In this document: one piece after another, positions 1 to 7,865 of the stretch
How positions within the stretch are numbered: the first letter of the stretch is position 1
Layout: every line of letters begins with the position of its first letter
DNA from: Photorhabdus akhurstii
GTDB taxonomy: Bacteria; Pseudomonadota; Gammaproteobacteria; Enterobacterales; Enterobacteriaceae
Direction of reading: 5' to 3'
Length of the DNA stretch: 64,000 nucleotides
NCBI RefSeq assembly: GCF_018448925.1
Contig: NZ_RCWE01000022.1
Coordinates: forward strand, 1 to 64,000
Notes under the pieces: generated by a model
Databases searched by the model: none
What the model was told of the DNA's origin: nothing
Seen by the model: only the letters and a program-made list of their open reading frames with translations
Program-made: the position numbers and the translations under genes

Positions 1-1199
1 AACCTTGGGTGGGTCGATGGTTGAGTGCTGATCCGGCGGGAACCGTGGATGGGCTGAATTTGTACCGAATGGTGAGGAATAACCCCATCACATTGACTGA
101 CCATGACGGATTAGCACCGTCTCCAAACCGAAATCGAAATACATTTTGGTTTGCCTCGTTTCTGTTTCGTAAACCTGATGAGGGAATGTCTGCGTCAATG
201 AGGCGGGGGCAAAAAATTGGCAGAGCTATTGCCGGCGGGATTGCGATTGGCGGTCTTGCGGCTACCATTGCCGCTACGGCTGGCGCGGCTATTCCCGTCA
301 TTCTGGGGGTTGCGGCCGTAGGCGCGGGGATTGGCGCGTTGATGGGATATAACGTCGGTAGCCTGTTGGAAAAAGGCGGGGCATTACTTGCTCGACTCGT
401 ACAGGGGAAATCGACGTTAGTACAGTCGGCGGCTGGAGCGGCTGCCGGGGCGAGTTCAGCCGCGGCTTATGGCGCACGGGCACAAGGTGTCGGTGTTGCA
501 TCAGCCGCCGGGGCGGTAACAGGGGCGGTGGGATCATGGATAAATAATGCTGACCGGGGGATTGGCGGCGCTATTGGGGCCGGGAGTGCGGTAGGCACCA
601 TTGACACTATGTTAGGGACTTCCTCTACCCTTACCCATGAAGTCGGGGCAGCGGCGGGTGGGGCGGCGGGTGGGATGATCACTGGTACACAAGGGAGTAC
701 TCGGGCAGGTATCCATGCCGGTATTGGCACCTATTATGGCTCCTGGATTGGTTTTGGTTTAGATGTCACCAGTAACCCTGCCGGGCATTTAGCGAATTAC
801 GCGGTGGGTTATGCCGCTGGTTTGGGTGCTGAAATGGCTGTCAACAGAATAATGGGTGGTGGGTTTTTGAGTAGGATCTTAGGCCGAGTTATCAGCCCGC
901 ATGTCGCCGGTTTAGCCAGACAATTAGTACATTTCAGTGTCGCCAGACCTGTCTTTGAGCCGATATTTAGTGTTCTCGGCGGGCTTGCGGGTGGCATTGG
1001 AACTGGTTTGCACAGAGTGATGGGAAGAGAGAGTTGGATTTCCAGAGCGTTAAGTGCTGCCGGTAGTGGTATAGATCATGTCGCTGGCATGATTGGTAAT
1101 CAGATCAGAGGCAGGGTCTTGACCACAACCGGGATCGCTAATGCGATAGACTATGGCACCAGTGCTGTGGGAGCCGCACGACGAGTTTTTTCTTTGTAA
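1..1199 (+). CDS. TccC-like (RHS) Tc toxin component, C-terminal part only
   Basis: The frame is open from the window edge, so the 5' end lies outside. The first 40 or so residues carry the end of the RHS core (GRWLSADPAGTVDGLNLY, then NNPITLTDHDGLAP), the conserved junction at which TccC proteins autocleave and release their toxic tail inside the TcB-TcC shell. The remaining ~355 residues are the hypervariable tail. It has no ADP-ribosyltransferase or deaminase motif that I recognise. It is dominated by Gly/Ala-rich hydrophobic stretches with GxxxG-like spacing, roughly residues 70-330, which suggests a membrane-active or glycine-zipper effector. The family assignment is strong; the activity of the tail is inference. 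Confidence 0.88.
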   Translation, partial: PWVGRWLSADPAGTVDGLNLYRMVRNNPITLTDHDGLAPSPNRNRNTFWFASFLFRKPDEGMSASMRRGQKIGRAIAGGIAIGGLAATIAATAGAAIPVILGVAAVGAGIGALMGYNVGSLLEKGGALLARLVQGKSTLVQSAAGAAAGASSAAAYGARAQGVGVASAAGAVTGAVGSWINNADRGIGGAIGAGSAVGTIDTMLGTSSTLTHEVGAAAGGAAGGMITGTQGSTRAGIHAGIGTYYGSWIGFGLDVTSNPAGHLANYAVGYAAGLGAEMAVNRIMGGGFLSRILGRVISPHVAGLARQLVHFSVARPVFEPIFSVLGGLAGGIGTGLHRVMGRESWISRALSAAGSGIDHVAGMIGNQIRGRVLTTTGIANAIDYGTSAVGAARRVFSL

Positions 1200-1228
1200 T
1201 TAATATCTTGCAATAAGCATTACCGGAA

Positions 1229-1254
1229 ATCTTCGCCCAACATTGGGCGGAGAT
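1229..1254 (+). terminator. Hairpin after the tccC-like gene
   Basis: A 12-bp stem with one G-T wobble (ATCTTCGCCCAA / TTGGGCGGAGAT) and a 2-nt loop lies 30 bp after the stop codon. No clear U-tract follows. A second, weaker hairpin (TGCCAGA / TCTGGCA) lies at 1277-1300. Probably a transcription end or mRNA-stabilising structure. Confidence 0.45.
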
Positions 1255-1364
1255 ATTCGATTATCATAGATCGACATGCCAGATTTTAAATCGTCTGGCA
1301 GAAGATACTAATAATAGAAACTAGCTCTGGATCATCATCAATATTAAAAGTAATCACAATTTAT

Positions 1365-1766
1365 TTAGTTTTTTAATGCGTTCATAATACTTATGGCTTG
1401 CTCTTTATCTTTTACCCCCATTCTGAATGAAGGATTTAAAGGAGTTTGAATAGTCGCCGTGGCAAGATGAGTACCTTTGAATGATATTGCCATTTGGGTG
1501 CCGATGTTTTTATTGATTAAAGCGTCAAAATGAGCAAAGCATTGTTTATCGTTTTTTATCGCTATTTCTATCTGGTCATTCCCCCCTTCATCTGGCCCTA
1601 AATAATCGATTTTATCTGTACAGGCGTGAGTTAAGATAAAATTTCCACCGGATGAAAATGCAAATTTCAATCCCTCTTCTGCTTGTGTTTGTCTGTTTGA
1701 GGTACTTTTACCGGAGCATCCTGTTATTACAGAGAGAAGTAACATAATAACAAACAAATTTTTCAT
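1365..1766 (-). CDS. Small putative lipoprotein, function unknown
   Basis: 133 residues when started at the inner ATG (1766). This gives a classic lipoprotein signal peptide: Lys near the start, a hydrophobic core and a lipobox ending ITGC at about residue 17. An AGGA-like ribosome site sits about 9 nt upstream. The longer start at 1796 adds ten residues that would spoil the signal peptide. The mature part is soluble-looking, has two further Cys and ends in a basic tail. I do not recognise the family. It lies between the tccC-like gene (opposite strand) and telA, with intergenic DNA on both sides, so it is probably transcribed alone. Confidence 0.7.
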   Translation of the reverse strand: MKNLFVIMLLLSVITGCSGKSTSNRQTQAEEGLKFAFSSGGNFILTHACTDKIDYLGPDEGGNDQIEIAIKNDKQCFAHFDALINKNIGTQMAISFKGTHLATATIQTPLNPSFRMGVKDKEQAISIMNALKN

Positions 1767-2214
1767 GATTCTAATCCTGTCATATTGAATAAACACCTGA
1801 AATATAATCTATATTCAAACAGATCTGCAATGATTAATATATCGAAATAGATACTAAATAATTTTTCATAATAGTGATACACCCTCTTGTTTAATTTATT
1901 CCTGTTGTTGTACTGAGACCGATTTTATGGATATATTAACGTTTTTAACTAATTACCATATATATTGACAGCAATAGTTACGTGTCATAGTTTCATGCAG
2001 GAATTACAACAGGTTGCTCTATTTTATTCAATTAGGCGGAATAAACAGATAAAAACAGAAGCTTAAATTGAGTATTCTGGCCTAACCATTTTGTTACTTT
2101 CCGACTTTCAACGTTTGCAGATGGGGCAGAAAATAGAACTTGTTTTAAACACGTCTTAGACGCCATATAATAACTCCTTATTTTCCATACAAATTCAGCT
2201 AACAGGATTATTTT
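1767..2214. other. Intergenic region between lipoprotein gene and telA
   Basis: About 450 bp of AT-rich DNA separating two divergent genes; it must hold both promoters. An AGGA ribosome-binding site precedes the telA ATG at a suitable distance. No further gene is visible. Confidence 0.5.
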
Positions 2215-3318
2215 ATGAGCACTAAAGTTATACCTATCCCATCATTTGGTCGTGATATGGCTCTCAACGAGTCAACTGTTCTGATTGATCAGGAGCACAT
2301 CAACACGCTAATAGAAAAGATCGATATTTCGCAACCTGCGGCGGTGATCAGCTATGGTGCTCAGCCTATGGGAGGGATTGCCCGTTTTGCTGATACGTTA
2401 TTGGAGAATGTAAAAACCAAAGAGGCTGATGAGGTAGGCCAGAAACTCTCGGATTTGGTCATGTTTATTCGTGAACATGATGCGCTGTCCCCAGAAGAGA
2501 AAAGCAGTCGCTTTCTGAGAAAATTACCGTTGATCGGCGGGATTTTTAAGAAAGCTGAACGCACTATGATTGATCAAAAGACGCTAACACAACAGGTCGA
2601 TACCATCGCCACTCATCTGGATAGCGCAATGCTTAACCTGCTGCGTGATATCACGGTGTTAGATCAACTCTACGATCGCAATCTAGGTTTCTATAAAGAG
2701 ATATCGCTCTATGTTGAAGCGGGCAAACAGAAGTTGCAACAGATTAAAACGGTGGAGTTGCCCTCATTACAGAGAAGGGCTGAAACGTCTCAAGATATGA
2801 TGGATGCGCAGAGTGTTAAAGATCTGCTAGAAAATATTAATCGCTTTGAACGCCGTCTTCACGATCTGGAACTGTCAAAAACCATTGCTATACAGACAGC
2901 TCCGCAGATCCGGATTGTACAAAATAATAACCAGCAATTGGCGGAAAAGATCCAGAGCAGCATCCTTTCTACATTGCCAATCTGGAAAAGTCAGATGGTA
3001 CTCAATCTGTCACTGAAAGCTCAGAGTAGAGCGGCTAAATTGCAAAAAGAGGTGGCTGATACGACCAACGAATTATTACGCAAAAATGCTGAAATCCTGC
3101 AACAAAGCAGCATTGCAACGGCTACTGAAGTGGAGCGCTCTATCGTTGACATTGAAACCTTGCGCGATGTGCAGAGCCGTTTAGTCAATACGATTGAGGA
3201 TACCATGCGCATTGCGTCAGAAGCGCGTATTAAGCGGACTGAGATTGAGAAAGAACTCTCCTCAATGGAAGGTAATTTACGCCAGCGTTTAACCGCGGCG
3301 GCTAATGCACAATATTAG
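2215..3318 (+). CDS. telA: TelA/KlaA-family toxic anion resistance protein
   Basis: 367 residues, close to the usual length for TelA (PF05816). The protein is predicted to be almost wholly alpha-helical and cytoplasmic, with long heptad-rich stretches from about residue 90 to the end (many Gln/Leu/Glu, e.g. LPSLQRRAETSQDMMDAQ). This fits the family. TelA was first linked to tellurite resistance, but its biochemistry is not settled. An AGGA site precedes the ATG. The gene is followed 57 bp later by an XpaC-type membrane protein, its regular partner (compare Bacillus yaaN/xpaC), so the two are probably co-transcribed. Confidence 0.85.
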   Translation: MSTKVIPIPSFGRDMALNESTVLIDQEHINTLIEKIDISQPAAVISYGAQPMGGIARFADTLLENVKTKEADEVGQKLSDLVMFIREHDALSPEEKSSRFLRKLPLIGGIFKKAERTMIDQKTLTQQVDTIATHLDSAMLNLLRDITVLDQLYDRNLGFYKEISLYVEAGKQKLQQIKTVELPSLQRRAETSQDMMDAQSVKDLLENINRFERRLHDLELSKTIAIQTAPQIRIVQNNNQQLAEKIQSSILSTLPIWKSQMVLNLSLKAQSRAAKLQKEVADTTNELLRKNAEILQQSSIATATEVERSIVDIETLRDVQSRLVNTIEDTMRIASEARIKRTEIEKELSSMEGNLRQRLTAAANAQY

Positions 3319-3375
3319 TCATCTTATCAGGTGCTTTCCTGACAGTAATAGATATTAAGAAGAGTAAAATACTCT

Positions 3376-4416
3376 ATGCCTACACCTCAATCATCGTCTG
3401 ACCGTGATGCGGCACAGCAGCAGGAACAGGAAGCCATGTCCCTGTTCGGTAGCATCAAGCGGTCTCTGTCACGTGTACTGTTTCATATCAAAGTCTTTAT
3501 CCTCGCTTTTATACTGGCTTGTATTGTCCTGTATACTCCTTGGTCTTTTTTAGCCTTGCCTGCGGGTAATGGTCATATTTCCACCATAGTGGTGTTATCA
3601 GTCTATATCGGATTGTTGGCTCTCTATCCGTCACGTCCATATAGGCCGGCGACTTTGGCCGGTTGGTTGGTGGTGGTGTTGAGTCCGCTGGCGGGGCTGT
3701 GGGCCGTTGCCCTGTTGTTTGGCGGGTTAGCGGCTTTGTTCATCACGATTATCAGACAACGTAAACTAGAGGTAAGCAAGTTCCCGTTATTACTGATAAT
3801 AGCGAGTACTATTGCCGCATTGTTTAAAATTGATGCCCATGCGATTCCTGTTTGGTTTGGTGTCGCATTTTTTGTTGTCGTGCTGGTAACGGTGTTGATT
3901 GAGCCTTGGAATAATTTTCGACGGCAGAAAGCGCTGCAACAGCAACAACAGATGGTTGCTCGTCAACAGGCTGAGGAGCAGCGTCGGCAAGATGAGACAC
4001 AGGCAGAGTTTGCTGAATACTATGAGCAATTGGCTCAGATCAAGCGTTATAAGTCTGGTATGGCGTATGAGATGCAGGAACTGGTTAGCCTGATTGAGGA
4101 GAAAACGCAGGCGATCATTGGCTGTATGCAGGCTGATGCCAGGGATGTCACTCCCGGTAAGTTATTTCTCAACCGTTATTTACCAATGATTGTCAAGGCA
4201 TTGGAGCGTTGTGTTTTGTTAGAAGAGCAAAATGCTGATAGCGCCCAATTCGAAGAGGTGAGATCTCTGACTTACCAAGGGATACAAGAAATGAGTGTGG
4301 TATTTAGCGAAATGCACCAGCATCTATTAGATAATGATATCGACGATCTATTGGTCGATCTAAAAGTAATGAATCAGTTGATCCGTTCCCAAGGGTTTGG
4401 CGCTAAACATGATTAA
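3376..4416 (+). CDS. XpaC-family membrane protein, TelA partner
   Basis: 346 residues. The N-terminal ~25 residues are hydrophilic. Residues ~35-180 hold five to six predicted membrane segments. They are followed by a Gln/Glu/Arg-rich coiled coil (~190-225) and a helical C-terminal domain containing FLNRYLPMIVKALERC, which resembles the conserved C-terminal motif of the 5-bromo-4-chloroindolyl phosphate hydrolysis (XpaC, PF10112) family. It lies directly after telA on the same strand. The function is unknown; the enzyme-like family name comes from an old phenotype and should not be taken as an activity. Confidence 0.72.
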   Translation: MPTPQSSSDRDAAQQQEQEAMSLFGSIKRSLSRVLFHIKVFILAFILACIVLYTPWSFLALPAGNGHISTIVVLSVYIGLLALYPSRPYRPATLAGWLVVVLSPLAGLWAVALLFGGLAALFITIIRQRKLEVSKFPLLLIIASTIAALFKIDAHAIPVWFGVAFFVVVLVTVLIEPWNNFRRQKALQQQQQMVARQQAEEQRRQDETQAEFAEYYEQLAQIKRYKSGMAYEMQELVSLIEEKTQAIIGCMQADARDVTPGKLFLNRYLPMIVKALERCVLLEEQNADSAQFEEVRSLTYQGIQEMSVVFSEMHQHLLDNDIDDLLVDLKVMNQLIRSQGFGAKHD

Positions 4417-4529
4417 AAAGGCTGAAAAAATTGATGGGAATTATTGCATGAGCTTGTAACTAACTTGAATTCTGGATAAAAAATTAAATTAAGCGCCTGT
4501 TCCAAGATCAGAACTTTCGACCAAGAAAA

Positions 4530-4640
4530 AAATGATGTGACTGCTCCCCGCCGTAAAAAACGGCGAGGCTTCCCACTTCTCAGGCCGCCACCGTCTTTAT
4601 GACGGATTTACGCTGGCCTCCGTGGGCAGAAACGACGAGT
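4530..4640 (-). ncRNA. Putative omega RNA (reRNA) of the TnpB element
   Basis: TnpB nucleases are guided by an RNA transcribed from the 3' end of tnpB into the right end of the element. Here that region contains the GC-rich hairpin at 4549-4565 expected of the scaffold. The guide would be the sequence just outside the right end, around or below 4540. This is inferred from position and structure only; the boundaries are approximate. Confidence 0.35.
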
Positions 4641-5860
4641 CCCGCCGCCTGTAATTCTGTTATGCCCTTGCGCCGGATGTTGATCGCTGCATTGATATCG
4701 CGGTCATGTTCGACTCGGCAGCAAGGGCATGGCCAGATCCGCTTACGCAGCGGCATTTCCGGCATTTTGTGACCGCAGCAATGGCAGGTTTTCGAACTGG
4801 CGAACCACTGATCCAGTTTGACCAGATGAACGCCCGCCGCTGCGGCTTTGTATTCCAGTTTCTTGATGAAGCCATGCCAGCCCGCATCCCCGATAGCGCG
4901 GGCAAGGTGGTGATTCTTCATCATGTTAGCCGATTTCAGCGTCTCAACAATTATCGCTTGGTTTTCGTCAACTATTGTCCGAGAGAGTTTGTGTTGAAAA
5001 TCGGCGCGGGCATGGGCTACCCGCTCATGGACTGCCGCCAGACGTAATCGGGCCTTGCCGCGGTTAGCGCTGCCCTGTTGTTTGCGGGACAGTGATTTCT
5101 GTTTACGACGCAGGTTACGGGCGGCGTTGATAAGGTGACGGGGGTTATTGACCTTCTCCCCGGTCGACTCGATAAGATAGTGGGACAAACCCATATCGCA
5201 CCCGGTCACGCGGGTGATAACGCCCGGCTTTTCCGGTACCTCTTTGCCATCGTCACACAGGATAGCGGCGAAATACTTTCCCGTGGCGGTTCGGGATAGC
5301 GTAATACTCTTCACTTCCCCTTCAATTTCTCGGTGTATGCGGGCCTTTATCGGTGACAATTTCGGGATCTTCACTGCGCCCTCCAGCACTTTCACCCCAA
5401 CACAGTGATAGCTGGATTGCTTGCCCTGTTTGCGTTTGAACGTGGGAAATTGGGCGCGCAACTTCGGATTGAAAAAATTATCAAATGCAGTATGCAGATT
5501 GATCACCGCCTGCTGTAACGCGATAGAATCATATGCCCTGAGCCAGGCATACTTGCGGGATTGCTTCGCGACCGCCAGTAACGGTTTGAGGTCTTTGCGC
5601 GGATTTAAATGCACGCCGTGACGTTTGTAGGCATGCTTTTTGATGTGCAGCGCCTTGTTGTACGCAAAACGGACCGCGCCGAACTGGCCGTTAAGATACC
5701 CGGCCTGTTCGGGGGTAGGGTAGAGGCGGACTTTGGTCGCTCTTAACATATTCAGCGCTCATTGAGAAAGTGCATTGATTTTAGCCTGTTTTACCGGCAG
5801 ATATCAATCCAGTCAGGAGACGCCGGAGTCGCCAGTCCTAAAGCCCTCTGGGCTTTCCTG
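4540..5860 (-). mobile_element. TnpB-only IS200/IS605-type element
   Basis: A lone tnpB flanked by structured ends. The right end has a CGCCGT-aaaaaa-CGGCG hairpin at 4549-4565 just beyond the tnpB stop. On the other side AAAGCCC-TCT-GGGCTTT forms a hairpin at 5840-5856. No TnpA (Y1 HUH transposase) gene is present nearby, so mobility would depend on a TnpA in trans. Exact ends are approximate because these elements lack inverted repeats. The remaining 5861-6086 holds no gene that I can support. Confidence 0.7.
4580..5749 (-). CDS. tnpB: TnpB RNA-guided nuclease (IS200/IS605 accessory protein)
   Basis: 389 residues, full length for the family. The N-terminal OrfB helix-turn-helix region (LYPTPEQ...FAYNKAL) is present. 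The split RuvC-like nuclease shows its three acidic positions in GCDMGLSHY, IIVETLKSANM and HDRDINAAIN. The zinc ribbon has both Cys pairs (CHCCGH and CPCCRVEH). All catalytic positions look intact, so the protein is probably active as an RNA-guided DNA endonuclease that helps retain the element. No partner tnpA is present. Confidence 0.93.
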   Translation of the reverse strand: MLRATKVRLYPTPEQAGYLNGQFGAVRFAYNKALHIKKHAYKRHGVHLNPRKDLKPLLAVAKQSRKYAWLRAYDSIALQQAVINLHTAFDNFFNPKLRAQFPTFKRKQGKQSSYHCVGVKVLEGAVKIPKLSPIKARIHREIEGEVKSITLSRTATGKYFAAILCDDGKEVPEKPGVITRVTGCDMGLSHYLIESTGEKVNNPRHLINAARNLRRKQKSLSRKQQGSANRGKARLRLAAVHERVAHARADFQHKLSRTIVDENQAIIVETLKSANMMKNHHLARAIGDAGWHGFIKKLEYKAAAAGVHLVKLDQWFASSKTCHCCGHKMPEMPLRKRIWPCPCCRVEHDRDINAAINIRRKGITELQAAGLVVSAHGGQRKSVIKTVAA

Positions 5861-6086
5861 AGCGGTGACAAACTGACGCCCGGTATGAACGGAAGGTGTC
5901 AGTTGCCGTAGGAATTGAGTCATAGAAGGTCTCGTTTGGAATATTAACCCAGAGCTTAATTGATAAGGGTTAACTTTTGCGACACCCTCGCACTGGGCAA
6001 GGGTTTACGGCGGTTTTTGCTAAATCAGGAACAGGCATGCACGAATTAGTCTAACTTTTCTGTGATATCAGACACTTGTTACATTC

Positions 6087-6701
6087 TCAGATGAATTGTT
6101 CTGCCAATAAGAGTACCGCGATGATAATCATTACAGCGCCGGATACCCGGCTGACAATATGCGCGGCCTGTGGGCGGGTTTTTAGGATTGCCCGGGAACC
6201 GTATCCGACTATCAGATAAATTACACCACAACTTAAAATGTGAAGCAGGCCCAATGCCATAATTTGTACCGGGATCGGCCAGCCGGCTGTCGGATCGGTG
6301 AACTGCGGCAACAGTGCCAGGAATAGCAGGGAGACTTTCGGGTTCAGGCCACTGACACAGAGTCCCTTTATCGCCCATTGGGACCTGGAACCTACCTCCC
6401 GCTCATCGCTTGTTGTAGGTGCGGAAGGATGACGGATCATGTTAATGCCGAGCCACAGCAGGTAACCCGCTCCGGCTACTGTTAACACTGTCAGAGCGAC
6501 TGGCGTACCCGCAACTAGTGCTCCCACACCGGCTGCCACAACAATTGTCGCAATGAGGTGCCCGCATAGTAGTCCTGTGACCGCAGGAAGTACTACACGA
6601 CCGTGCATACCCGCAGAGATGGCGTAAGCCCAGTCTGCTCCTGGGGTGATGATAAGCAGAACGGAGACAACCCAGAATGCAGCAAACAGACTTAACTCCA
6701 T
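6087..6701 (-). CDS. LysE/RhtB-family amino-acid exporter
   Basis: 204 residues with about six hydrophobic segments. The N-terminus contains the typical VLLIITPGADWAYAIS motif of LysE/RhtB transporters (inner-membrane efflux of amino acids or derivatives). It is transcribed divergently from an Lrp/AsnC regulator 262 bp away, the standard arrangement in which the regulator senses an amino acid and controls its exporter. The substrate cannot be read from the sequence. Confidence 0.88.
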   Translation of the reverse strand: MELSLFAAFWVVSVLLIITPGADWAYAISAGMHGRVVLPAVTGLLCGHLIATIVVAAGVGALVAGTPVALTVLTVAGAGYLLWLGINMIRHPSAPTTSDEREVGSRSQWAIKGLCVSGLNPKVSLLFLALLPQFTDPTAGWPIPVQIMALGLLHILSCGVIYLIVGYGSRAILKTRPQAAHIVSRVSGAVMIIIAVLLLAEQFI

Positions 6702-6962
6702 AGTTTTATTCCCCGATCAGATTGCAGGGTTACAGCTTCTACAGTCACAAGTTGTAGTGTCTTCCAGTCTGAAAGATTCCTGCAACATGAATAAATACGC
6801 ATATTATTTCCACCTTATTATTCTCATTTCCGGATTACCATTTTGATGAAAAATATGAGTACATCCGGGCTGTTTACATCAGTGGAAAGAATATCCTTCT
6901 ATCGTTAAAATGTGCTTCCAACTTTGATTATTTTGATGCGGATAAAAGAGAGACTCTTCCAA

Positions 6963-7418
6963 ATGGACAAGATTGATCGCAAGATTCTTGCTGAACTACA
7001 GGCGGACGGTCGTCTTTCTGTGACTGACCTTGCTGAACGGGTTGGCCTCAGCCTTTCACCATGTCATCGCCGGGTACGGTCACTGGAACAATCGGGGATT
7101 ATCAGGGGCTATCGTGCCCACCTTGATCCCGCCAGCCTTGGTTTTAACTTTTCCGCGATTGTGTTCGTAACCTTGCGTGAAGGGGACAGGTTGGCAATCA
7201 GGTCATTTGAAGATGCCGTTACGGAAATACCGCAGATTATTTTGGCGCAAAGGCTTTTCGGTGATCCTGACTATCTCATGCACGTCGTTACTCATGATCT
7301 GCCCGCTTTTCAGAAGCTCTATGACGAACGGTTGTCTAGCATGCCCGGCGTTCAGCGCCTAATATCTACCCTCGTCATGAAAACCGTTATCCAAGATCGT
7401 CCTCTTCCGTTGACATAG
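6963..7418 (+). CDS. Lrp/AsnC-family transcriptional regulator
   Basis: 151 residues from the ATG at 6963, giving the canonical start MDKIDRKILAELQADGR. The open frame can be extended to 6912, but the added residues match nothing in the family. The N-terminal winged HTH (about residues 4-55, ADGRLSVTDLAERVGLS) is followed by an Lrp-type ligand-binding RAM domain (about 70-145). It probably regulates the divergent LysE exporter through the shared intergenic region 6702-6962. Confidence 0.88.
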   Translation: MDKIDRKILAELQADGRLSVTDLAERVGLSLSPCHRRVRSLEQSGIIRGYRAHLDPASLGFNFSAIVFVTLREGDRLAIRSFEDAVTEIPQIILAQRLFGDPDYLMHVVTHDLPAFQKLYDERLSSMPGVQRLISTLVMKTVIQDRPLPLT

Positions 7419-7865
7419 GCATTTAAAGGTTATCAACGAAAGAAACGTGCCAGATTTGTTCGGACGATTAATGGAAGAAGACTTAAGCTAGATTAATTTG
7501 ATAAACCTCCGTATAAATATTCGATAACTGACAGGGAGGTCTAAAATATTTCTTTATAATATTTTTAAAACTTTTTTGTGATGAAATATTCTTTTTTTAT
7601 ATTTTGAGTGTTGATTAGGAGGAAATACAGAATTGCTTATCAGAGAGATATACTTGGCTCTCTTATATTCCTCTTACTGTGTTTAGACATGGGCGTTGTA
7701 TCGCTATTTTTCAGGAAGCACTCTAAATAACCGCACCAAAATAGTAGAGCATTTAAGAGAATTACCTTCCTATTTAACTGTTTTGATCTACCGTAAAATG
7801 CAAAAACTTACCTAGAAAAACCTGATATCAATAATAGAGATATCAGGTAGAGCATTAGGGTTGGT
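7419..7865. other. AT-rich intergenic region upstream of the 1253-aa gene
   Basis: About 450 bp without a supportable gene. It is very AT-rich around 7540-7610, as is common in regions silenced by H-NS. It ends in the perfect hairpin listed separately at 7820-7848. Confidence 0.5.
7820..7848 (+). promoter_or_regulatory. Perfect 10-bp inverted repeat just before a start codon
   Basis: ACCTGATATC and GATATCAGGT flank a 9-nt A-rich loop, ending 17 nt before the ATG at 7866. It could be a dimeric operator, or an mRNA hairpin affecting translation. There is no poly-T after it, so a terminator is less likely. Confidence 0.45.

Noticed and set aside
4706-5047. Plus-strand 113-codon frame opposite tnpB
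   Set aside because: It overlaps the conserved RuvC/zinc-ribbon part of tnpB in antisense.
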